A stretch of DNA of 36,300 nucleotides from an uncultured Opitutia bacterium. Lineage in GTDB: Bacteria; Verrucomicrobiota; Verrucomicrobiia; Opitutales; UBA953. The stretch spans positions 1 to 36,300 of the forward strand of contig CAIWNE010000069.1 of NCBI GenBank assembly GCA_903913915.1, in the 5' to 3' direction. The notes beneath the pieces were generated by a model that saw nothing but the letters and a program-made list of their open reading frames with translations, was not told the origin of the DNA and did no database searches. Numbering within the stretch: position 1 is the stretch's first letter; every line of letters begins with the position of its first letter. This document shows, one piece after another, positions 1 to 8,081 of the stretch. The translations under genes were made by a program, and so were the position numbers.

Positions 1-1
1 C

Positions 2-124
2 GGCTGCAAGAACCTCAAGACCCGCCCCACCGGCCGCCTGGCCGACGTCGCCCCGACCCTGCTCGCCCTCATGGGCCTGCCGAAGCCGGCGGAGATGACC
101 GGCGAGTCGCTGATCGCCGGGTAA
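2..124 (+). CDS. gpmI: 2,3-bisphosphoglycerate-independent phosphoglycerate mutase, C-terminal end (partial)
   Basis: Only the last 40 codons are in the window; the gene continues off the left edge. The visible end reads [19 protein letters not shown] followed by [11 protein letters not shown]. This matches the well-conserved C-terminus of the cofactor-independent phosphoglycerate mutase, which interconverts 3- and 2-phosphoglycerate in glycolysis in the cytoplasm with two manganese ions. The catalytic serine and the metal ligands lie outside the window and cannot be checked. A hairpin terminator follows about 30 bases downstream. Other alkaline-phosphatase superfamily members, such as sulfatases, share the 'DVAPTLL..MG' phrase, but the closing 'P.EMTG.SL' favours GpmI. 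Confidence 0.8.
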   Translation, partial: GCKNLKTRPTGRLADVAPTLLALMGLPKPAEMTGESLIAG

Positions 125-153
125 GCACCGCTTCAGGTTACAGGTGGCAGGCT

Positions 154-189
154 AAAAACCTCCGGACTTAGGTTCGGGGGTTTTCTTTT
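154..189 (+). terminator. intrinsic terminator after gpmI
   Basis: Left arm AAAACCTCCG (155-164) pairs with right arm CGGGGGTTTT (175-184), with one T-G pair and a 10-base loop. The right arm ends in T residues and is followed by CTTTT. It lies 30 bases after the gpmI stop. The A-rich left flank means it could also act on the opposite strand, for the M48 protease gene that ends at 256. Confidence 0.65.
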
Positions 190-233
190 GGCATCTCCCA
201 CCACCTGCTTCCCGCCACCTGGATAGATGCCCC

Positions 234-261
234 AGGACAGCACGTGGTGCTGTCCCTACCT
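234..261 (-). repeat. REP palindrome, GGTAGGG foot, family A
   Basis: On the minus strand the copy reads GGTAGGGACAGCAC, CAC, GTGCTGTCCT: 9-base arms GGACAGCAC/GTGCTGTCC around a three-base loop. The same palindrome recurs at 8006, 8572, 13976, 19980 and 20084. The TAG of its foot is the stop codon of the M48 protease gene (256-258). Confidence 0.85.
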
Positions 262-2160
262 GTTCAGGCCGGTCGCGAAGCTGATGCCGAGCGAATCGGC
301 GACGGCGCGCACGATCTCGACTTCGGCGGGCTCAGCCTTGCCGTCGTTCAGCATGGCCACGCCGCAGGCGCGGACGAATTTTCGGCGATCGTAGACGCTC
401 TGGCTGGCGATGACGGCCAAGGCGTCGTCCACCTTCTGCAGGTCGACCTGGTCCGCCGGCAGGATCGCCGAGCTGACGCCGATCAAGCCCAAGGCGCCGA
501 CGCCGAACTGATAGGCCCGCGCCTGCTCCTCGGGCGGCTCGCTGGAGGTCCTCACGACGGCCGAAAGCACGAGACCGCAGGCCGCCGGCAGGTCACCCTC
601 GCGAGGTACGAGGTGCTGCTCCTTGGAAAGATACCTCCACATCGACGCCTGGATCAGCAGCACGACCAGTCCGTCCTCGGCATCGTAGCCGACCTTCTCG
701 ATCGCGAGACGGAAGAGGGCTTGCTGCTCCGGCGAGAGCTGACGCAGGGCCGGCATGGAAAGGTCGAGCAGCGGCACGCGCGAACCCGCCGGCAGCTCAC
801 GCAGGCGAGGCTCGAACCTTTCCGCTTCACGGGAGACTTCGCCTCCGGCGAGCCCGCGGGCCTGCTCGAGCTGGGCGGCGCGCAACGAGGGGTCGCGACG
901 GAGCAGCAGCCCAAGGACCAGCCCCATCGCGCTGACGGGATCCTGCGAGGCCTCGCGGAGGTCGGTCGGAATCGTACCGCGGAACCCGACCGAATCCTGG
1001 ATCTGGAGATCCGTCGGGGCGGTGCGCACCGTTGAGGGCAGCGGTGGCGGTGCGACCCTGCCCGTCGGCGCAAGCCCAAGCACCGGCTCTTCGGCCGGAA
1101 CTTCGATCGGCATGACGTCGGGAATGATCCCGTCGAAAGCGGGATCGATGAGCCGGATACGTTCGTTGATGGGCGGGTGCGTGGAGAAGAGGAACTCCAT
1201 GAAACCGCCCGAAGACGCGAAGAAGAGGTGCTGTGACTCGAGGTCGGCGTTCGAGCCGGCGCGCTTCGCGCCGGACATCCCGGCGACCTTCTTCAAGGCC
1301 GAGGCCAGACCGAGCGGATTACGCGTGAACTGGACCGCCGAGGCATCCGCGAGGTATTCGCGCTGACGGGAAACGGAGGCTTGGATCACCTTCGCGAAGA
1401 AGACGCCGCCTAGGCCGATGAGCACGACCCCAAGGCCGGCGATCGCGAGGGGCCATGGTCGCGAATTACGGTCGCTATCGCCCGACGTCAGGCCGGTCCG
1501 GATGAGGATGTATCCCAGCTGAGCGAGAGCGGTCAGGCCGGCGACGGCGCCGATGATGCGGAGGCTCAGCTTCATGTCGTCGTTGCCGATATGGCTGAAC
1601 TCGTGGGCGATGACGCCCTGCAGTTCGTCGCGGGTCAGGTGGACGAGCGCGCCGCGGGTGACGCCGATGGCGGCGTCCTGCGGGTCGTTGCCCGCCGCGA
1701 AGGCGTTGATCGTGGCGTCGCCGTCGATGACGTAGCACAGCGGGACGGGCAGGCTCGCCGCGAGGGCGATCTCCTGCACGACGTTGAGGTAACGACGTTC
1801 GGCGAGGTCGGTCGTGTTCGCGCCGACCAGACGGCCGCCGAGACGTTCCGCGATGGCGCCGCCGCCCTTGGCGAGTTCGGCGATACGCAACAGGCTGCCG
1901 CCGACGATGACGAGCAACGCCAGGCCCGTCGTGAAAAAGAAGAGCTTCGGCTGGACCCAGTCGTGCGGCCCGTCGCCGAAGACGATCGTCGACCGATGGC
2001 GGAAGCCCGTCGGCACCGTGTGGAAATCGCCGAGCAGGACGCCGACCACGTAGAGCGAACCCGTCAGGACCAGGATCGCCAACACGAGCAGCACGAGCAG
2101 CTTGGTCGTGCGTCCGCGGGCCTCATCCTGGGCCCGGAAGAAATTCATCGTATCGGCCAT
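256..2160 (-). CDS. M48 family membrane zinc metalloprotease with long C-terminal extension
   Basis: A 634-residue membrane-bound endopeptidase of the HtpX/M48 family, expected to cut membrane or misfolded proteins with its active site facing the cytoplasm. The zinc motif HEFSH is at residues 186-190. The third ligand is probably the Glu of REYLADASA near residue 270. Hydrophobic segments lie at about 20-44, 73-95, 203-225 and 234-258. The family core is about 290-350 residues. Here a further stretch of roughly 300 residues follows, Pro-rich at first and then helical and Leu/Ala-rich, with no domain I recognise. It is the last gene of a lemA / membrane protein / M48 set, 15 bases after its neighbour, and LemA-M48 pairing is common in bacteria. 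The stop codon TAG is contributed by a REP element. Confidence 0.88.
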   Translation of the reverse strand: MADTMNFFRAQDEARGRTTKLLVLLVLAILVLTGSLYVVGVLLGDFHTVPTGFRHRSTIVFGDGPHDWVQPKLFFFTTGLALLVIVGGSLLRIAELAKGGGAIAERLGGRLVGANTTDLAERRYLNVVQEIALAASLPVPLCYVIDGDATINAFAAGNDPQDAAIGVTRGALVHLTRDELQGVIAHEFSHIGNDDMKLSLRIIGAVAGLTALAQLGYILIRTGLTSGDSDRNSRPWPLAIAGLGVVLIGLGGVFFAKVIQASVSRQREYLADASAVQFTRNPLGLASALKKVAGMSGAKRAGSNADLESQHLFFASSGGFMEFLFSTHPPINERIRLIDPAFDGIIPDVMPIEVPAEEPVLGLAPTGRVAPPPLPSTVRTAPTDLQIQDSVGFRGTIPTDLREASQDPVSAMGLVLGLLLRRDPSLRAAQLEQARGLAGGEVSREAERFEPRLRELPAGSRVPLLDLSMPALRQLSPEQQALFRLAIEKVGYDAEDGLVVLLIQASMWRYLSKEQHLVPREGDLPAACGLVLSAVVRTSSEPPEEQARAYQFGVGALGLIGVSSAILPADQVDLQKVDDALAVIASQSVYDRRKFVRACGVAMLNDGKAEPAEVEIVRAVADSLGISFATGLNR

Positions 2161-2175
2161 GGGCCGCGAAGCGTC

Positions 2176-2838
2176 TTAGGCGACGGCCTTAGGCGAAAAA
2201 AGGCGCTCGTAAGCCGCCGAATGCATCAGGCCGGCCATGGGAAGGGTCGCGAAGACGCCGATGAAGCAGGCGATCAGGCCGACATAGGCGACCAACGCGG
2301 AAACGATGAACAGCAGGAGCGCCCAACCCCAGTGAGGGGTGATGGCCTGACGGCTGATTTCCATGCATTCCCAGAAGCTTCCGCGCTTTTCGCCGAGGAG
2401 CTTCCAGGAGAAAGACCAGGCGAACAGGAGGTAGATGCCCGGCAAGATGAGGCAGACGAGGCCGAGCATGCCGATGACGATCATGGAAAGGTACATCAGG
2501 GCGCCCTGGCCGAACGAATCAAAGCCGCCGAACATGTCCGAGAAGGAAGCCTGCTCGCCGCGGATGACCTTCAAGTTATGCCGGCTGTATCCGACCATCA
2601 GAGGAGGAAGCAGCAGCAACATGGCGAGCTGACCGACGACGGGAATCAGCGACAGCGCGATGACCGGCGCGAACGACAGCATGAAGACGAAGTTCCTGAA
2701 CACGATGTTCCAGAAATCGCGCTTCAGGGCCGAGAGCGCGGCCTCGAAGCATGCGCCGACGGCGAAGGGCGAAGGCGAATGACGGGCGACCTGCACGAGG
2801 CCGTTCTGTTCCGGATTCAAGGTGGCGAAGAGAGACAT
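2176..2838 (-). CDS. multi-pass membrane protein of the LemA-M48 cluster
   Basis: A 220-residue protein with about five or six hydrophobic segments and a soluble N-terminus of about 45 residues. Examples are VFMLSFAPVIALSLIPVV, MLLLLPPLMVGYS, YLSMIVIGMLGLVCLILPGI and WALLLFIVSALVAYVGLIA. The overall look, with long amphipathic helices joining pairs of membrane spans, resembles DUF975/DUF4013-type integral membrane proteins of unknown function; that assignment is tentative. It sits 31 bases after lemA and 15 bases before the M48 protease gene, so all three are probably co-transcribed. A role in membrane quality control with the protease is inferred only from position. Confidence 0.75.
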   Translation of the reverse strand: MSLFATLNPEQNGLVQVARHSPSPFAVGACFEAALSALKRDFWNIVFRNFVFMLSFAPVIALSLIPVVGQLAMLLLLPPLMVGYSRHNLKVIRGEQASFSDMFGGFDSFGQGALMYLSMIVIGMLGLVCLILPGIYLLFAWSFSWKLLGEKRGSFWECMEISRQAITPHWGWALLLFIVSALVAYVGLIACFIGVFATLPMAGLMHSAAYERLFSPKAVA

Positions 2839-2869
2839 GGCGCGGAATGATCAGGGTGAGATAAGCGCC

Positions 2870-3487
2870 TCAGAACTTGACCGTCGGGGCGGCCTTCTCG
2901 GCTTCCTCCGCCTTGAAGAACTCCGCGGCGGCGAAGCCGAAGGCGTTGGCGACGAACACCTGCGGGAAGGTCTCGCGGGCGTTGTTATAGAACAGGACGG
3001 CGTCGTTGAAGGCCTGGCGGGCGAAGGCGATGCGGTTCTCGGTCGAGGTGAGCTCTTCCATCAGGGCGCGCATGTTGGCGTCGGCCTTGAGCTGCGGGTA
3101 CTGTTCGGAGACGACCATGAGTTTGCCGAGCGCGCCGCTGAGGCCGGCTTCGGCCTGGCTGAGGTCGCGCATGGCGGCGGGGTCGTTCGGGTTGCCGGCG
3201 AAACGGACGTTGGCCTGGGTGGCCTTGGCGCGGGCCTCGATGACGGCGGTGAGCGTGCCGCTTTCGTGGGCCATGTAGCCCTTGGCGGTCTCCACGAGGT
3301 TCGGGATCAGGTCGTAGCGGCGCTTGAGCTGCACGTCCACCTGGGCGAAGGCGTTCTTGCAGGCGTTACGCAGGCCGACGAGGCCGTTGTAGATGCCGAC
3401 GCCCCAGAGGGCGGCGATGACGAGGGCACCGACGATGACGAGCAGGACGACGAGCAGGATGGCGGCGATGGGCATGATGGAACCCAA
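2870..3487 (-). CDS. lemA: LemA family protein
   Basis: A 205-residue LemA-family protein. One N-terminal membrane segment (about residues 5-28) is followed by the conserved YNGLVGLRNACKNAFAQVDV and LKRRYDLIPNLVETAKGYM blocks. These mark the four-helix bundle that LemA proteins expose at the membrane. The length is typical. The molecular role of the family is poorly defined; it is often encoded beside M48/HtpX-like proteases, as here, where the membrane protein and protease genes follow within 31 and 15 bases. The start at 3487 gives a good membrane anchor. A TATAAT hexamer lies about 52 bases upstream on the minus strand. Confidence 0.9.
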   Translation of the reverse strand: MGSIMPIAAILLVVLLVIVGALVIAALWGVGIYNGLVGLRNACKNAFAQVDVQLKRRYDLIPNLVETAKGYMAHESGTLTAVIEARAKATQANVRFAGNPNDPAAMRDLSQAEAGLSGALGKLMVVSEQYPQLKADANMRALMEELTSTENRIAFARQAFNDAVLFYNNARETFPQVFVANAFGFAAAEFFKAEEAEKAAPTVKF

Positions 3488-3538
3488 GGTACCCGGGCTA
3501 GCAGGGCCTGCAAGTCGGCAAGGGCCCGGGGGTTGATA

Positions 3539-3544
3539 ATTATA
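3539..3544 (-). promoter_or_regulatory. possible -10 element upstream of lemA
   Basis: On the minus strand the bases read TATAAT, inside a short AT-rich patch (3533-3545) in otherwise GC-rich sequence, 52 bases before the lemA start. No convincing -35 hexamer is seen at 16-18 bases spacing, so this is suggestive only. Confidence 0.3.
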
Positions 3545-3580
3545 GGCGTGAATTGGAACGCCCCACCCCGGCTCCGGGCC

Positions 3581-4453
3581 TTAGGCGGCCTTTTCGAGGC
3601 GGGAGCAGACCTCGTCGATCAGGAACGCCGGGGTCGACGCACCGGCGGTGACGCCGACGGTGCCGACGCGGGCGAGCGCCGCGAAGTCGAGTTCCGCCGC
3701 GGTCTCGACATGGAAACAAGGCAGCCCCTGGATCTCGACGAGCTTGGCGAGCTTCACGGTATTGGCCGAATGGCGGCCGCCGATGACGACGATCGCCTGG
3801 CATCCCTGTTTCTGAAGCTCGAGGATGTCGGCCTGGCGGTCCTTGGTGGCTCCGCAGATGGTGTCGAAGACCAGGGCGGAGGGAAAACGCGCCTTCAACC
3901 GGGCGCCGAGTTTTTCGAACTCGTCGGTGAACATCGTCGACTGGGAGACCATGCAGACGTGGGCGCCGAGGTCCGGCAACGCGTCGATCTCGGCCTCGGA
4001 AGCGATGACATAGCCCCTCCCTTCCGCGTAACCAAGCAGGCCGATGACCTCCGGATGCTTCGGGTCGCCGAAGATGACGGTGGCGAAGCCCTTGCGGGCG
4101 TGCAGGCGCACCTTGCCGGCGATGATACCGACGTCGGGACAGGTGGCGTCGCGGAATTCCATGCCGAGCGACTTCAGGTAATCGCGTCGCTCAGGCGAGA
4201 TGCCGTGCGCGCGGACGACCATGACGGCCCCGGCGTCGGTGGACTTCGACACCTCGAGCTTCGCTTCGCTGCGGTAATCGCCGACTTCGCGGATGCCCTC
4301 GCCGGTGAGGACCTCCATCATCTGGCGGTTATGGATCAAGGGGCCGTCGGTGTAGACGGGATGGCGGCCCTTCTGCGCGTATTCGCGGGCGATATCGATG
4401 GCGCGTTCGACGCCCCAGCAGAAACCCGCGGACTTGGCTCGGATGACCTTCAC
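3581..4453 (-). CDS. ispH: 4-hydroxy-3-methylbut-2-enyl diphosphate reductase
   Basis: IspH (290 residues) catalyses the last step of the non-mevalonate (MEP) isoprenoid pathway, reducing HMBPP to isopentenyl and dimethylallyl diphosphate on a [4Fe-4S] cluster. The three cluster cysteines are all present: Cys12 (SAGFCWGVERA), Cys105 (DATCPDVG) and Cys200 (DTICGATKDRQ). Substrate-binding histidines are visible in PLIHNRQ (His41) and DPKHPEV (His133), with SQST at 171-174. The start at 4453 gives the canonical MKVIRAKSAGFCWGV N-terminus, with the first cysteine at residue 12. It stands about 90 bases upstream of lemA on the same strand but may be transcribed separately. Confidence 0.97.
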   Translation of the reverse strand: MKVIRAKSAGFCWGVERAIDIAREYAQKGRHPVYTDGPLIHNRQMMEVLTGEGIREVGDYRSEAKLEVSKSTDAGAVMVVRAHGISPERRDYLKSLGMEFRDATCPDVGIIAGKVRLHARKGFATVIFGDPKHPEVIGLLGYAEGRGYVIASEAEIDALPDLGAHVCMVSQSTMFTDEFEKLGARLKARFPSALVFDTICGATKDRQADILELQKQGCQAIVVIGGRHSANTVKLAKLVEIQGLPCFHVETAAELDFAALARVGTVGVTAGASTPAFLIDEVCSRLEKAA

Positions 4454-4500
4454 GGCTCCAAGGTGCGGGCAAGCCCGCCCGATTCAAGCAAAGTCCCGCC

Positions 4501-5151
4501 TTACTTGGCCGGGACACCCCAGACTTCGGCCTCGATATAGTCGTTCGAGGGTCCGGCGGAATTGCCCTTGGAGTAGAAGCGGACGTAGCGGCCCTTGACG
4601 GCCGGGCTGACGGCCATCACGCGGCCTTCGTTGGACTCGTAGTAGCAGTAGTCCTTGCCCTTGCCCAGGCCGAGTTCGTTCTCGGAATCGTTGTTGTAGA
4701 CGGTGGTGACGTCCTTCTTGAAGGCGGGGTCGTTGGAAATCTGGACGACGACGTCGAAGTAGACGCGGCGCTCGCGATGGAAGTGCCAGAGCGCGATGGC
4801 GCTGATCTCGGCCTGCTTGGCGAGGTCGATCTGCATCCAATGGGCGCCACGCGGGAGCTCGACCTCGAAGCCTTCTTCCCCGCCCTTGTCACCGTCGGTG
4901 AGGTAGGAGAAGTCGCCGGCGGCGGCCTCACGGGCGCTGGAGGTGACATTGCAGCCCTTGGCCAGGTTGACGGCTTCGGCGGGCACCTTGGGCAGCTTGC
5001 GCGGAGCGGCGGACACCGGCTCGAGGTTGTTGATCTTCATCGGGCGCGGCGTGCCGAGGGCGACGGACTTCGGCAGGACGAGCGGGAGCTCCTTGTCTTC
5101 GGCGAAAAGAGCCAAGGGCAGAGCGAGGAGGCAGAGAGCGAGGTGCTTCAT
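4501..5151 (-). CDS. secreted discoidin (F5/8 type C)-like domain protein
   Basis: A 216-residue protein. The start at 5151 gives a clean signal peptide (MKHLALCLLALPLALFA, cleavage near AEDKE). An in-frame ATG 33 bases upstream would add a non-hydrophobic leader and is less likely. From about residue 60 a discoidin / coagulation factor 5/8 type C-like beta-sandwich can be read: NLAKGCNVTSSA, then LTDGD, WMQIDLAKQAEISAIALWHF, and near the end GRYVRFYSKG followed by YIEAEVWG. Such domains usually bind carbohydrate or other surface ligands. No catalytic domain is attached. It follows the sensor kinase gene by 42 bases on the same strand. Function beyond exported ligand binding is not evident. 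Confidence 0.75.
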   Translation of the reverse strand: MKHLALCLLALPLALFAEDKELPLVLPKSVALGTPRPMKINNLEPVSAAPRKLPKVPAEAVNLAKGCNVTSSAREAAAGDFSYLTDGDKGGEEGFEVELPRGAHWMQIDLAKQAEISAIALWHFHRERRVYFDVVVQISNDPAFKKDVTTVYNNDSENELGLGKGKDYCYYESNEGRVMAVSPAVKGRYVRFYSKGNSAGPSNDYIEAEVWGVPAK

Positions 5152-5193
5152 GGTAAGGGGTTTGAATTGAGACAACGGAACCAAGGGCTGGTT

Positions 5194-6363
5194 TCAAGCC
5201 TTCGGGGCTTCGAGGGTGCGGAAGCGGCGGTGCTTGAGGGGGAAACGCAGGATGACGGTCGTCCCGACGTCGGGCGTGCTCTGGATGTCCACGGTGCCGC
5301 CATGAGCCCGGAGGATGCGGAGCAGGATCAGCATGCCGATACCCCCGCCGGAGGCCTTGGTGGTGTAATAGGCGTCGAACACGCGGGTCAGCTTGTCGGC
5401 CGGGATGCCCACGCCGGTATCGCGGATGGAAAGCACGACCCACTCGTCGTCCGAAGACAGCTTCACATGGATGTCGCCGCCGCGGTCCATGGCCTCGAGG
5501 GCGTTCTTCATCACGTTGAAAAGCGCCTGCTTGATCTGGTTGCGGTCGCCGAGGATGAGAGGGAGTTCGCCCGGGACGTCGAGCGAGACGCGCACGCCGA
5601 GCTGCTCCATCTGCTCGCGCAGGAGGCCGGTGGCCTCGGCGACGACGGCGACGAGGTCGGTGTCGGTCAGATGCGGCGGAGTCTGGCGCACGGCCCCGAG
5701 GAAATCGCGGACGATGCCGTCCAGTCGATTGATCTCGCCCTGGCAGACTTCGGCGGCCTTGCGCACCTTGGCGGCGGCGGGCGAATCGCCCAGCTTCGCG
5801 GCCTCGCGCTGGAGGAGCTGGAGATGGATGCCGATCGCGTTCAGGGGATTGCCGACCTCATGGGCGACGCCGGCGGCGAGCGAGACGATGGAATCGATGC
5901 GTTCGCTCTCGACGCGGTCCTCGGTCTGCACGCGTTCCTTGGTGACGTCGCTCAGGACGGCCACGCGACGGCTGCGTTCGGCCCCCTGCTGCTCGCCGAC
6001 GCGCGTGAGGTGGAGGTTGAGGAGACGCGGCTCCGGATAGCGGACCTCGAGTTCGCGGGTCAACGCGCCGACGGTCTCGGGCAGTTCGAGGGCCTGGGCG
6101 ATGTCGGGCGAAAGACGCCGCAGCTCGGCGCCGTTGACGTCCTCGGGATTGACGCCGAGCAGCCGGACCGCCGACGCGTTGGCGTACTCGATGGCACCGT
6201 CATGGGAGAGCACGATCACGCCCTCGCGGAGCGTGTCCAAGACCGTCTCCATGAGGTCGCGCTCGCGTTCGAGTCGGCGGACGAGGATGGCGAGGTTCTG
6301 CGCGTCGAGGTCGTCGATGCGGCCCAGCACGCGATCAAGGGGGCTGAAACGACGGCGGGCCAT
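5194..6363 (-). CDS. PAS-domain sensor histidine kinase
   Basis: A 389-residue soluble histidine kinase. A short coiled-coil-like N-terminus (residues 10-45) precedes a PAS domain at about 45-150 (REGVIVLSHDGAIEYANASA). The dimerisation/phosphoacceptor domain has His168 in AAGVAHEVGNPLNAI. The ATPase domain shows the N-box (Asn287 in NVMKNALEAM), G1 (RDTGVGIP, 314-321) and G2 (SGGGIGM, 338-344). The H-box resembles NtrB/AtoS-type kinases. No membrane segment is seen, so the signal is probably cytoplasmic. No response regulator lies in the window, so it is an orphan here. It starts one base after the coaB stop and probably shares its transcript. The linkage to coenzyme A synthesis may be incidental. 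Confidence 0.9.
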   Translation of the reverse strand: MARRRFSPLDRVLGRIDDLDAQNLAILVRRLERERDLMETVLDTLREGVIVLSHDGAIEYANASAVRLLGVNPEDVNGAELRRLSPDIAQALELPETVGALTRELEVRYPEPRLLNLHLTRVGEQQGAERSRRVAVLSDVTKERVQTEDRVESERIDSIVSLAAGVAHEVGNPLNAIGIHLQLLQREAAKLGDSPAAAKVRKAAEVCQGEINRLDGIVRDFLGAVRQTPPHLTDTDLVAVVAEATGLLREQMEQLGVRVSLDVPGELPLILGDRNQIKQALFNVMKNALEAMDRGGDIHVKLSSDDEWVVLSIRDTGVGIPADKLTRVFDAYYTTKASGGGIGMLILLRILRAHGGTVDIQSTPDVGTTVILRFPLKHRRFRTLEAPKA

Positions 6364-6364
6364 G

Positions 6365-7021
6365 TCAGGAAGCCGGGCGCGCCGCGACGAGGCGGGCGAT
6401 CACGTCGATGAGCTGACGGGCGACGACGGCCTTCGAAGCCGGGCCGAGCACCTCGCGGAAGCCGTTTCGGCCGAGCAGGATGAGTTTGTTGCGATCGGAA
6501 CCGAAGGCTCCTTCGGTCCCGGCCACGGAGTTGGCGGCGATCAGGTCGAGCCCTTTGCGCTCGAGCTTGTCGAGCGCGTTGGCTTCGACGTTCTCGGTCT
6601 CGGCGGCGAAGCCCACGAGGAACTGGTCGGTGCGGCGCTCTTCCGAGAGGGCGGACACGATGTCGGGGACCGGCTCAAGCTCGACGGTCAGGCCTTGGCC
6701 GTCCTTCTTGAGCTTCTGCGGCGCGGTCGTCTTCGGACGCCAGTCGCTGACCGCGGCCGTCATGATGAGTACGTCGCACGGGCCGAACAGGGCTTCGGCC
6801 TGACGCTGCATCTCGGCGGCGGTGACGACCGGATAGACCATCACGCCGGCGGGTTCGGGCAACGAGACCGGGCCCGCGACGAGGTCGACCGACCAGCCGG
6901 CTTCCTTCGCCGCGGCCGCCAAGGCGAAGCCCATCTTGCCCGTCGACGGGTTGCTGATGAAGCGAACCGGGTCGAAGAACTCGCGGGTGGGACCGGCGGT
7001 GATGAGGCAGCGGAGGGACAA
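6365..7021 (-). CDS. coaB: phosphopantothenate-cysteine ligase (CoaB-type, stand-alone)
   Basis: The product joins 4'-phosphopantothenate and cysteine in coenzyme A synthesis. The family signature is clear: [20 protein letters not shown], then [18 protein letters not shown] and AANSVAG. Only the synthetase half is present, with no CoaC flavoprotein domain in front, so the decarboxylase must be encoded elsewhere. I place the start at a TTG (7021), giving [15 protein letters not shown], 218 residues. The frame stays open upstream to an ATG at 7219, but that stretch is repeat sequence (GCGGTTGGCGG and GGAAACCGG elements) and is unlikely to be translated. No ATG lies closer. The sensor kinase gene follows after one base. 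Confidence 0.88.
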   Translation of the reverse strand: MSLRCLITAGPTREFFDPVRFISNPSTGKMGFALAAAAKEAGWSVDLVAGPVSLPEPAGVMVYPVVTAAEMQRQAEALFGPCDVLIMTAAVSDWRPKTTAPQKLKKDGQGLTVELEPVPDIVSALSEERRTDQFLVGFAAETENVEANALDKLERKGLDLIAANSVAGTEGAFGSDRNKLILLGRNGFREVLGPASKAVVARQLIDVIARLVAARPAS

Positions 7022-7050
7022 GGGGAGAAAGCGGAGGGGAGACGGCGGGT

Positions 7051-7067
7051 TGCGGTTGGCGGTTAGG
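7051..7067 (+). repeat. GCGGTTGGCGG element (family D)
   Basis: TGCGGTTGGCGGTTAGG, present in inverted orientation at 7296-7319. The same motif recurs at 14874, 15013, 22155 and 27379, always between genes. It lies just upstream of the proposed coaB start. Confidence 0.65.
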
Positions 7068-7165
7068 CCAAGCCACCAAGACACCTTGGCCGAGGATGGG
7101 GGCGGAAACAATAGAGAAGGGGTAGGAATAGGGGTGTGGGTAGAGGTAGGAAAGACAATGAAAGC

Positions 7166-7246
7166 AAAGGGAGACCGGAAACCGGAATGAATGCTGCGGA
7201 TATCAATGCCCCCAGCCAATCATCCGGTCTCCGGTTTCCCTTTGAG
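7166..7246. repeat. inverted pair of GGAAACCGG elements (family C short form)
   Basis: AAAGGGAGACCGGAAACCGG (7167-7186) is followed by an inverted, longer copy at 7212-7246 (CCAGCCAATCATCCGGTCTC, then CGGTTTCCCTTTGAG). Related copies are at 12628-12645, 12797-12830, 23718-23753 and 28750-28775. With the outer D elements (7051 and 7296), this makes a nested palindrome filling the 365-base gap between coaB and rdgB. No gene is seen in that gap. Confidence 0.65.
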
Positions 7247-7295
7247 TGATATATGCCCGCCACCTGCCACCCGAATACCGGCCTCTTTCTTTGAT

Positions 7296-7319
7296 CCCAA
7301 CCGCCAACCGCTAACCGCC
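7296..7319 (-). repeat. GCGGTTGGCGG element (family D), inverted copy
   Basis: CCCAACCGCCAACCGCTAAC, then CGCC: the reverse complement of the copy at 7051-7067, extended by a further repeat unit. Together they bracket the GGAAACCGG pair. Confidence 0.6.
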
Positions 7320-7386
7320 GGACGCAAAGACCTCTCCGCCACCCCTATCCCTTGCCTTCTTATCCCGTCGTGCCCACATTCCCGCC

Positions 7387-7995
7387 ATGGACATCTTTCT
7401 GGCGACGGGCAACGCGCACAAGGCCGAGGAATTCGGACGCATGTTCGCCAAGGCGCGCCTCGACGTCCGCGTGCGCTCCGCGAAGGAACTCGGCGGCATG
7501 CCTTACGTCGAAGAGATCAGCGGCACCTTCAACGGCAACTGCCGCATGAAGGCCGAAGCCCTGCGGGCGATCGCGCCGCGCAAGGCCTGGGTGCTCGCCG
7601 ACGACAGCGGGCTCTGTTGCGATGCGCTGCAGGGCGGTCCCGGCGTCGACTCCGCGATCTACGCCGGCATGGGCGCGACCGACGCGCAGAACCGCGCGAA
7701 ACTTCTCGAGGCGATGAAGAAGGCTCCTCCCCATAAGCGCGGCGCACGCTTCGAATGCCACCTCATCCTCCTCGGACCCAACCAGGAAGTCGGCAAGTTC
7801 GTCGGCCAGTGCTGGGGCAAGATCCTCGAGGCCGAGGTCGGCACCGAGGGCTTCGGCTACGATTCGCTCTTCGTGCCCGCCAACGAGGAACGCACCTTCG
7901 GCGAGCTCAGCCCGGCGAAGAAGGATTCCATCAGCCACCGCGCCAAGGCCTTCCAGCTCATGGCGGCGTGGATGCGGGAGAACGGGGTGGCGTAA
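7387..7995 (+). CDS. rdgB: RdgB/HAM1 family non-canonical purine NTP pyrophosphatase
   Basis: A 202-residue house-cleaning enzyme that hydrolyses ITP, dITP and XTP to the monophosphate and pyrophosphate, keeping deaminated purines out of nucleic acids. The N-terminal substrate loop is ATGNAHKAEEF (6-16). The acidic metal/catalytic stretch is LADDSGLCCDAL (70-81, Asp72-Asp73). The base-recognition region is GFGYDSLFVP. The closing block is FGELSPAKKDSISHRAKAF. Length and order are typical. The start at 7387 puts the conserved 'IFLATGN' directly at the N-terminus. It is divergent from coaB across a repeat-filled gap. A REP palindrome follows 10 bases after the stop. Confidence 0.95.
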   Translation: MDIFLATGNAHKAEEFGRMFAKARLDVRVRSAKELGGMPYVEEISGTFNGNCRMKAEALRAIAPRKAWVLADDSGLCCDALQGGPGVDSAIYAGMGATDAQNRAKLLEAMKKAPPHKRGARFECHLILLGPNQEVGKFVGQCWGKILEAEVGTEGFGYDSLFVPANEERTFGELSPAKKDSISHRAKAFQLMAAWMRENGVA

Positions 7996-8005
7996 GTGGT
8001 CTCGA

Positions 8006-8032
8006 GGTAGGGACAGCACCACGTGCTGTCCT
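8006..8032 (+). repeat. REP palindrome, GGTAGGG foot, family A (left flank of RAYT)
   Basis: GGTAGG precedes arms GGACAGCAC and GTGCTGTCC, which are separated by CAC. It lies 50 bases upstream of the RAYT start and is in inverted orientation to the copy at 8572-8598 on the other side of the gene. Confidence 0.9.
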
Positions 8033-8081
8033 AAGGCATTCCCCTTCTTCCTGAGACTGCCATGCGCCACTTAAGTGCCGC

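Noticed and set aside
5194-6363. A two-component system with a neighbouring response regulator.
   Set aside because: No receiver-domain gene is visible in the window; the kinase is an orphan here.
7022-7219. In-frame N-terminal extension of coaB to an ATG at 7219.
   Set aside because: The added 66 residues come from repeat DNA and have no similarity to the family; the conserved [10 protein letters not shown] block normally starts within a few residues of the N-terminus.
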